From NCBI GenBank assembly GCA_949516455.1, contig CATILC010000032.1, forward strand, positions 1 through 10,546: a DNA stretch of 10,546 nt, read 5' to 3'. The notes beneath the pieces are model-generated. The model was not told where the DNA came from, did not search any database, and saw nothing but the letters and a program-made list of their open reading frames with translations. Source of the stretch: Flavobacteriia bacterium. Lineage in GTDB: Bacteria; Bacteroidota; Bacteroidia; Flavobacteriales; Schleiferiaceae. Of the stretch, positions 6,419 to 10,546 are shown piece by piece. Within the stretch, counting starts at the first letter, position 1. Every line of letters begins with the position of its first letter. The position numbers were made by a program, and so were the translations under genes.

Positions 6419-7849
6419 ATGAATCGAACTGCACAGTCAGTTTGGGAAGGATGTTTGACCTACATAAAGGACAACATCAACGAGCAGAGCTACAAGACCT
6501 GGTTCCTGCCCATCAAGCCAGTCAAATTGCAGGAGAAGGTGCTGAGCATACAGGTGCCCAGCAAATTCTTTTATGAGTGGCTCGAAGAGCACTACATCCG
6601 TTTGCTCAAATCTGCCATCACCAAAGAATTGGGTGCAGAGGCCAAGCTCGTGTACAGCATTGTGATGGAGAATGCATACGACAATGCGCGTCCAAGCACG
6701 ATCAAACTTCCGAGCAGCCAAAGAGGAAAGATCGAAAACCCAAAAATGAACATGCCCATCGAACTCAACAGTCCTTCGGTGCGCAATCCCTTTGTGGTTC
6801 CTGGTCTTAGGAAAGTTCATGTGGATTCTCAGCTCAATCCGAATTACACCTTTGACAACTTTATCGAAGGCGATTGCAACCGCCTGGCGCGTAGCGCCGG
6901 ATTTGCCGTGGCGAACAAACCTGGTGGCACCTCATTCAACCCCTTGCTCATCTATGGAGGTGTGGGATTGGGCAAGACCCATTTGGCGCATGGTATCGGC
7001 ATTTCGGTAAAAGATCAGTATCCCGAAAAAACAGTGCTGTATGTGACGGCTGAAAAATTCCAGTCTCAATTCATCGAGTCCATCCGTGGGAACACCAAAA
7101 ACGACTTTGTTCACTTTTATCAAATGATCGATGTGCTCATCGTAGATGATGTACACTCGTTCGCTGGAAAGGAGAAAACCCAGGATGTCTTTTTTGAGAT
7201 CTTCAATCACCTGCATCAGAATAACAAGCAGATCATATTGACCTCGGATCGTACTCCTGTGGATCTGCAGGGAATGGAGCAGCGACTGCTTTCCCGGTTC
7301 AAGTGGGGACTCAGCGCGGATCTGCAATTCCCCGATCTGGAAACGAGGATCGCCATCATCAACAAAAAGCTGTACAACGACGGCGTGGATATGCCGGAGG
7401 AGGTCATCGAATACCTGGCCTACAGCATCAACAGCCATGTCCGCGATATTGAAGGCGCTCTGATCTCCTTACTGGCTCAGTCCTCACTGAACAAGAAGAA
7501 GATCACCCTCGATCTGGCGCGACAGATGATCAACAAGTTCGTCAAGAACACCACGCGCGAGATCTCCATTGACTACATACAGAAGGTCGTTTGCGATTAT
7601 TTCGACATGCCCGTGGAGCTGCTCAAGAGCAAGACCCGAAAGAGAGAGATCGTACAGGCGCGTCAGTTGGCGATGTTCTTTGCCAAACAGCTCACAAAGA
7701 GTTCTTTGGCCTCTATTGGTGCGCAGTGCGGGAACAAAGACCATGCAACGGTCCTCCACGCCGTACGCACGGTGAACAATCTGTCAGAAACCGACAAGCG
7801 CTTTCGGACCTATGTGGATGATCTAAGGAAGAAACTCACCATCCATTGA
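6419..7849 (+). CDS. dnaA: Chromosomal replication initiator protein DnaA
   Basis: This AAA+ protein binds DnaA boxes and melts the origin to start replication. The 476 residues have normal DnaA architecture. Domain I is at about 1-85 (SVWEGCLTYIKDNINEQSYK, TWFLPIKPV). A short linker domain II spans about 86-138. Domain III starts near NPNYTFDNFIEGDCNRLARSA (140-160), with Walker A GGVGLGKT (180-187), Walker B VLIVDDVHSF (239-248), sensor 1 ILTSDR (273-278), the arginine-finger segment LLSRFKWGL (Arg293) and sensor 2 VRDIEGAL (341-348). Domain IV, the DNA-binding helix-turn-helix, carries the signature GNKDHATVLHA (438-448). ATG 6419 is the natural start: it precedes the conserved N-terminus and has an A-rich leader but no Shine-Dalgarno sequence. 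The stop overlaps the TTG start of the SUI1 gene. No residue looks defective. Confidence 0.99.
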   Translation: MNRTAQSVWEGCLTYIKDNINEQSYKTWFLPIKPVKLQEKVLSIQVPSKFFYEWLEEHYIRLLKSAITKELGAEAKLVYSIVMENAYDNARPSTIKLPSSQRGKIENPKMNMPIELNSPSVRNPFVVPGLRKVHVDSQLNPNYTFDNFIEGDCNRLARSAGFAVANKPGGTSFNPLLIYGGVGLGKTHLAHGIGISVKDQYPEKTVLYVTAEKFQSQFIESIRGNTKNDFVHFYQMIDVLIVDDVHSFAGKEKTQDVFFEIFNHLHQNNKQIILTSDRTPVDLQGMEQRLLSRFKWGLSADLQFPDLETRIAIINKKLYNDGVDMPEEVIEYLAYSINSHVRDIEGALISLLAQSSLNKKKITLDLARQMINKFVKNTTREISIDYIQKVVCDYFDMPVELLKSKTRKREIVQARQLAMFFAKQLTKSSLASIGAQCGNKDHATVLHAVRTVNNLSETDKRFRTYVDDLRKKLTIH

Positions 7850-8205
7850 GCGCGCGTAAAAAGAAAAGAGAACAGCCCTCGGATGATTCCGGGGGTTTTG
7901 TTTTCTCCACCAATCCGGATTTTTCAGTACCCTCCGACTCGGATCATGAGCACCGCAGTTCGGATCGTCAGTACCTGGAGGCCCATGTGGAGAAAAAAGG
8001 GCGCAATGGCAAACAAGTCGTTTTAATCAAAGGGTTCAGCTGTTCGGCCATTGAGTTGGCACAGTGGGCCAAAGAACTCAAACAGCATTGCGGTGTGGGT
8101 GGCAGTGCGAAGGGAACAGACATCTTATTGCAAGGCGCTGTGCGTGAAAAGGCCACAGAATTTCTGAAATCCAAAGGACATTCGGTCAAACGCGTAGGAG
8201 GCTGA
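7846..8205 (+). CDS. SUI1/eIF1-like translation factor (YciH family)
   Basis: A 119-residue protein whose C-terminal two thirds match the bacterial SUI1/YciH family: KGRNGKQVVLIKGF (51-64), LAQWAKELKQHCGVGGSAKG (71-90), DILLQG (92-97) and a final EFLKSKGHSVKRVGG. Homologues of eIF1 monitor start-codon selection; YciH in E. coli has been linked to initiation fidelity and stress, so a ribosomal role is likely but not shown. The first 45 residues form a hydrophilic, Ser/Asp-rich, probably disordered tail, longer than in typical YciH. The only start in the frame is TTG at 7846, which overlaps the dnaA stop as TTGA; TGA at 7819-7821 closes the frame and there is no Met. Translational coupling to dnaA is therefore likely. 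AGGAAGAAA lies 11 bases before the TTG (7826-7834). Its TGA directly abuts the bshA stop on the other strand. Confidence 0.92.
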   Translation: MSARKKKREQPSDDSGGFVFSTNPDFSVPSDSDHEHRSSDRQYLEAHVEKKGRNGKQVVLIKGFSCSAIELAQWAKELKQHCGVGGSAKGTDILLQGAVREKATEFLKSKGHSVKRVGG

Positions 8206-9345
8206 TCAACCCGCTGAAAGGGCGTTCCGGTAGAGTTCGATGTAACGTTGCCCCACTTTATCTATGCTGAATTTGGACGCCTGAGCGAAAGCACCTTCCC
8301 TGAATTTTTCGTGCACCGCCTTCTCGGTGAGGATCTCCAGGCTGAATCGCACCATTTCGTCCACATCCCCAATATCTGCAAGGAAGCCTGTTTTTCCATG
8401 CAGATTGATCTCGGGGAGTCCGCCTGTATTGCTCGAGATCACCGGAACCCGTGCAGCCATGGCTTCCAATGCCGCCAAACCGAAACTCTCTTTTTCCGAT
8501 GGGAGCAGGAACAGATCCGATACACCGAGTACCCGACGTACTTCACGGGTTCTTCCCAGGAATATCAGTCGGTCCACAATGCCCAAAGAGCGGCCCAGGT
8601 CTTCGGCTTTCTGCCGCTCCGGACCATCTCCGATCAGGATCAATTTGGATGGGATCTTCTGGCTGATGCCATGAAAGATGTGTACCACATCGTCGATCCG
8701 CTTCACTTTCCTGAAGTTCGAGACATGTGTAATGAGCTTTTCTCCATTTGGGGCCAGATTGGCCTTCATGACACCCTTATCTGGGGATTCCGCATGCAAT
8801 TCGGTGAAATTGGGAATGACCTCGATGTCCTTCCGCACGGGGAAGGAACGAAGGGTTTCCAAGCGAAGGCTTTCCGAGACAGAAGTGACCTTGTCCGAAT
8901 GATTGATGCTGAAGGTGACTGCCGGCTTGTATGATGGGTTTTTTCCCACCAAGGTGATGTCCGTTCCGTGCAGGGTAGTGATGATCGGTATTTCGATGCC
9001 CTTCTCCTTGAGGATCTCACGTGCCATATAGGCTGCATAGGCATGTGGGATGGCGTAATGTACGTGCAGCAGTTCGATGCCCTCGTTCAATACGGTATCG
9101 ACCATTTTGCTGCTGAGTGCCAATTCGTACGGCTGGTATTGAAAGAGCGGATAGTCCGCTACATTGACCTCGTGGTAGTAGATGTTTTCCTTGAGAATGT
9201 CCAGGCGGACAGGCTGGTTGTAGGTGATAAAGTGGACCGTATGCCCTGAGGAGGCCATGTATTTTCCCAATTCAGTGGCCACTACTCCGCTCCCCCCGTA
9301 GGTCGGGTAGCAGACCACACCAATTCGAAGGGCTTTCTCGCTCAT
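8206..9345 (-). CDS. bshA: N-acetyl-alpha-D-glucosaminyl L-malate synthase BshA (GT4 family)
   Basis: BshA transfers GlcNAc from UDP-GlcNAc to L-malate, the first step of bacillithiol synthesis in the cytoplasm. The 379 residues show a two-domain GT-B fold. The N-terminal glycine-rich segment is RIGVVCYPTYGGSGVVATEL (7-26). BshA-type blocks follow: HFITYNQPVRLD (38-49), LLHVHYAIPHAYAAYMA (92-108) and TTLHGTDIT (123-131). The nucleotide-sugar site is in the C-terminal half, with the GT4 E-x7-E motif at Glu286/Glu294 (EKESFGLAALE) and NTGGLPE. I start at ATG 9345-9343, which overlaps the upstream gene's stop as ATGA and follows AAAAAGGG with a 9-base gap. A longer frame from GTG 9411 adds 22 Arg/Gly-rich residues unlike the family. 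Other GT4 enzymes are the alternative. bshB and bshC are not in the window. It is the last gene of a tightly overlapping operon. Confidence 0.9.
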   Translation of the reverse strand: MSEKALRIGVVCYPTYGGSGVVATELGKYMASSGHTVHFITYNQPVRLDILKENIYYHEVNVADYPLFQYQPYELALSSKMVDTVLNEGIELLHVHYAIPHAYAAYMAREILKEKGIEIPIITTLHGTDITLVGKNPSYKPAVTFSINHSDKVTSVSESLRLETLRSFPVRKDIEVIPNFTELHAESPDKGVMKANLAPNGEKLITHVSNFRKVKRIDDVVHIFHGISQKIPSKLILIGDGPERQKAEDLGRSLGIVDRLIFLGRTREVRRVLGVSDLFLLPSEKESFGLAALEAMAARVPVISSNTGGLPEINLHGKTGFLADIGDVDEMVRFSLEILTEKAVHEKFREGAFAQASKFSIDKVGQRYIELYRNALSAG

Positions 9346-10031
9346 CGCTGAACGCCCTTTTTGTAGCGTTCCTTCCTTGCAATGGCTCCTTCCTCGTCGT
9401 AGTAGAGCCACTTTCCGTCCTTGAGGTCATTCTCATAGTTTCCCTCCACCAAAACACGCTGTTCCTTGTCGTACTTCAGATAGGCTCCGTTCCTTTTGTT
9501 TCCTTGATACATCGTGGAACTCTTCATACCCCCTTCCTCGTGAAAGAAAGCCACTTTTCCCTCTATCGAGCCCAAAACATAGATGTATTCGGAGGCCACT
9601 TTTCCATTGGTGTAGTACCACATGAATACACCGTCCTTTTTTCCGGACTGGTAGCTTCCGCTTTCGAGCATTTTTCCATTGGTTCCGTATTTCTGCTGAA
9701 GACCATCGAGCACGCCCATTTTCAAAGTCTGCAGTTTCTTCAGTTTTCCGTCCCGTTGATAGAAATACTGCGGACCATTCAAAGTATCCCTGTTGTATTG
9801 GCTGCGGCTGAGCAGATTCCCTTTGTTGCTGAACGATAAGACGTAACCTTCCTTCAAGCCCCTTTTGAATTGACTCACGGACCGGACGACTCCATTGTCG
9901 TGAAATTCGATCCAGGTGCCGTGCGGTCTTCCTTGCACGTCCACTGGCATTACGTTGTCCTCATTGACCTGGCCGTTCAGAAAAGAGTGGATGGCCAATG
10001 AGCAGATCAAACAGATCAGAGGGGTCTTCAT
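9342..10031 (-). CDS. Exported MORN-repeat (YwqK-like) protein, eight 24-residue repeats
   Basis: A 229-residue protein with no enzyme motif. MKTPLICLICSLAIHSFLNG is a signal peptide; there is no good lipobox, so it is likely periplasmic or surface-exposed. Nearly all the rest (residues 35-226) is eight consecutive repeats of exactly 24 residues of the MORN_2/YwqK type. Position 4 is Gly in all eight, position 9 is Tyr or Phe in all eight, position 13 is Gly in seven (Gln in repeat 7), and position 21 is Tyr or Phe in seven (Leu in repeat 3). Such repeats form an elongated beta-hairpin ladder used for binding; the ligand is unknown. Family members are sometimes annotated as YwqK antitoxins, but no toxin gene lies next to it and that label is not supported here. 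It overlaps bshA downstream and the serine hydrolase upstream, both as ATGA, so it is co-translated with them. Confidence 0.87.
   Translation of the reverse strand: MKTPLICLICSLAIHSFLNGQVNEDNVMPVDVQGRPHGTWIEFHDNGVVRSVSQFKRGLKEGYVLSFSNKGNLLSRSQYNRDTLNGPQYFYQRDGKLKKLQTLKMGVLDGLQQKYGTNGKMLESGSYQSGKKDGVFMWYYTNGKVASEYIYVLGSIEGKVAFFHEEGGMKSSTMYQGNKRNGAYLKYDKEQRVLVEGNYENDLKDGKWLYYDEEGAIARKERYKKGVQR
9354..9929 (-). repeat. Eight tandem 72-base units encoding MORN repeats
   Basis: Eight in-register 72-base units encode residues 35-226 of the MORN protein without a single insertion or deletion. The repeat is clear in protein but largely diverged in DNA; the best conserved piece is ACCAATGGAAAA (minus strand), encoding TNGK in repeats 4 and 5. 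The divergence suggests old duplications held in phase by structure. Confidence 0.8.
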
Positions 10032-10546
10032 GGTTCGATGGCGTTGTAGATGATGCGCTGAATACGTGTTCTCAAACTGGAACGAATAAGTTTGGTGTTT
10101 TCAGCAGACGGGTGTATTCGGTTGGATAAAAAGACATAAATGAGTTCCTCGTCCGGATCGGCCCAAACCAGTGTTCCAGTGAATCCGCTGTGGCCAAAAC
10201 TGTTCATGCTCAAACATCCGCAGGTTGGGCCTTCTCCATCCAGCTGTGGCTTGTCAAAGCCTGCTCCTCTTCTGTTCTCTTGATCACAGAACTGACAACG
10301 CGTGAATTCCTCAATGGTTGTGGGGTCGAGATACTTTCGATCTCCGTAGCGTCCATCGTTGATCAGCATGAACATCAAACGAGAAAGGTCTCTTGCATTC
10401 CCGAATAGCCCTGCGTGTCCACCCACTCCGCCAAGAAGCGCTGCGCCCTGGTCATGCACATGGCCGTGGATCAGCTGCTGACGGAAATAGGTATCGTCCT
10501 CGGTGGGAACAATGGCATCCCTGGGAAAAACCTCCAATGGATCGAA
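10028..10546 (-). CDS. C-terminal part of a serine hydrolase (beta-lactamase/class C PBP fold), probably a GH3 fusion
   Basis: 172 residues are visible; the frame runs off the right edge in phase and the 5' part is missing. The segment is the end of a beta-lactamase-like serine hydrolase: IVPTEDDTYFRQQ (12-24), HDQGAALLGGVGGHAGLFGN (31-50), DLSRLMFMLINDGRYGDRKY, NRRGAGFDKP (91-100), then HSGFTG (119-124), the likely third active-site motif (replacing KTG), followed by WADPDEELIYVFLSNRIHPS. The nucleophile Ser-x-x-Lys motif would lie outside the window. These blocks match my memory of large Bacteroidota proteins in which a GH3 beta-N-acetylhexosaminidase domain is fused to a serine hydrolase; the GH3 part cannot be seen here, so the fusion is inference. 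A role in cell-wall turnover is likely. Its TGA overlaps the MORN gene start as ATGA. The window edge falls inside the gene, so the TTG at 10537 is an internal Leu codon. Confidence 0.83.
   Translation of the reverse strand, partial: FDPLEVFPRDAIVPTEDDTYFRQQLIHGHVHDQGAALLGGVGGHAGLFGNARDLSRLMFMLINDGRYGDRKYLDPTTIEEFTRCQFCDQENRRGAGFDKPQLDGEGPTCGCLSMNSFGHSGFTGTLVWADPDEELIYVFLSNRIHPSAENTKLIRSSLRTRIQRIIYNAIEP

Noticed and set aside
8248..8934. Plus-strand open frame of about 228 codons inside bshA
   Set aside because: It is antisense to the conserved GT4 domain and has no recognisable motif.
9346..9411. N-terminal extension of bshA from GTG 9411
   Set aside because: The extra 22 residues are Arg/Gly-rich and lie within the MORN coding region. 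The family N-terminus starts at residue 23, where ATG overlaps the upstream stop and has an AAAAAGGG ribosome site.
9342..10031. Toxin-antitoxin system based on the YwqK-like label
   Set aside because: The protein has a signal peptide and its neighbours are a serine hydrolase and bshA. No toxin-like small gene is adjacent, so the name alone does not support a toxin-antitoxin pair.
10028..10537. Complete small serine hydrolase starting at TTG 10537
   Set aside because: The frame continues in phase through 10546 (FDP precedes), and the segment matches only the C-terminal part of the family, so the gene is cut by the window edge.

Overview
This window looks like ordinary chromosomal DNA from a member of the Bacteroidota, probably a marine or freshwater flavobacterium-like lineage of middling GC content. 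Four things point there: a secreted metallopeptidase with a type IX secretion (T9SS) C-terminal sorting tail, a bacillithiol-pathway BshA glycosyltransferase, a GH3/serine-hydrolase type C-terminus, and weak or absent Shine-Dalgarno sequences with a TAnnTTTG-type -7 element in front of gyrA. Ten protein genes fill almost all of the window. I see no rRNA, tRNA, CRISPR array, insertion sequence or prophage.

Layout. (1) 1-599, minus: the 5' third of gyrA, cut by the window edge. (2) 600-833: divergent intergenic region. (3) 834-5793, plus: a chain of three overlapping genes, clpC (AAA+ unfoldase of the Clp protease), a YigZ/IMPACT family gene, and a secreted M36/M4-like zinc metallopeptidase. 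(4) 5787-6194, minus: a hotdog-fold acyl-CoA thioesterase whose end overlaps the peptidase gene tail to tail. (5) 6195-6418: divergent intergenic region in front of dnaA, unusually rich in inverted and direct repeats. (6) 6419-8205, plus: dnaA overlapped by a SUI1/eIF1-like (YciH) gene. (7) 8206-10546, minus: an overlapping operon, read right to left, of a GH3/beta-lactamase-like serine hydrolase (C-terminal part only), an exported eight-repeat MORN protein, and bshA.

Themes. The genes serve replication and topology (gyrA, dnaA), protein quality control and translation (clpC, yigZ, SUI1), thiol redox buffering (bshA), envelope or cell-wall turnover (GH3-serine hydrolase) and extracellular proteolysis. 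Coupling is very tight: within each strand block the neighbours overlap by a few bases, using ATGA in the bshA block and TTGA twice in the plus blocks. Convergent genes meet with no spacer. Three genes (yigZ, thioesterase, SUI1) have no ATG available and appear to start at TTG.

I did not find a convincing new defence, mobile or regulatory system. The most unusual items are the structured dnaA leader (a nested inverted repeat carrying a DnaA-box-like 9-mer, plus a 10-bp tandem repeat beside the start codon), the perfectly phased eight-by-24-residue MORN protein translationally coupled to bshA, and the repeated TTGA stop/start overlaps preceded by the same purine 9-mer.
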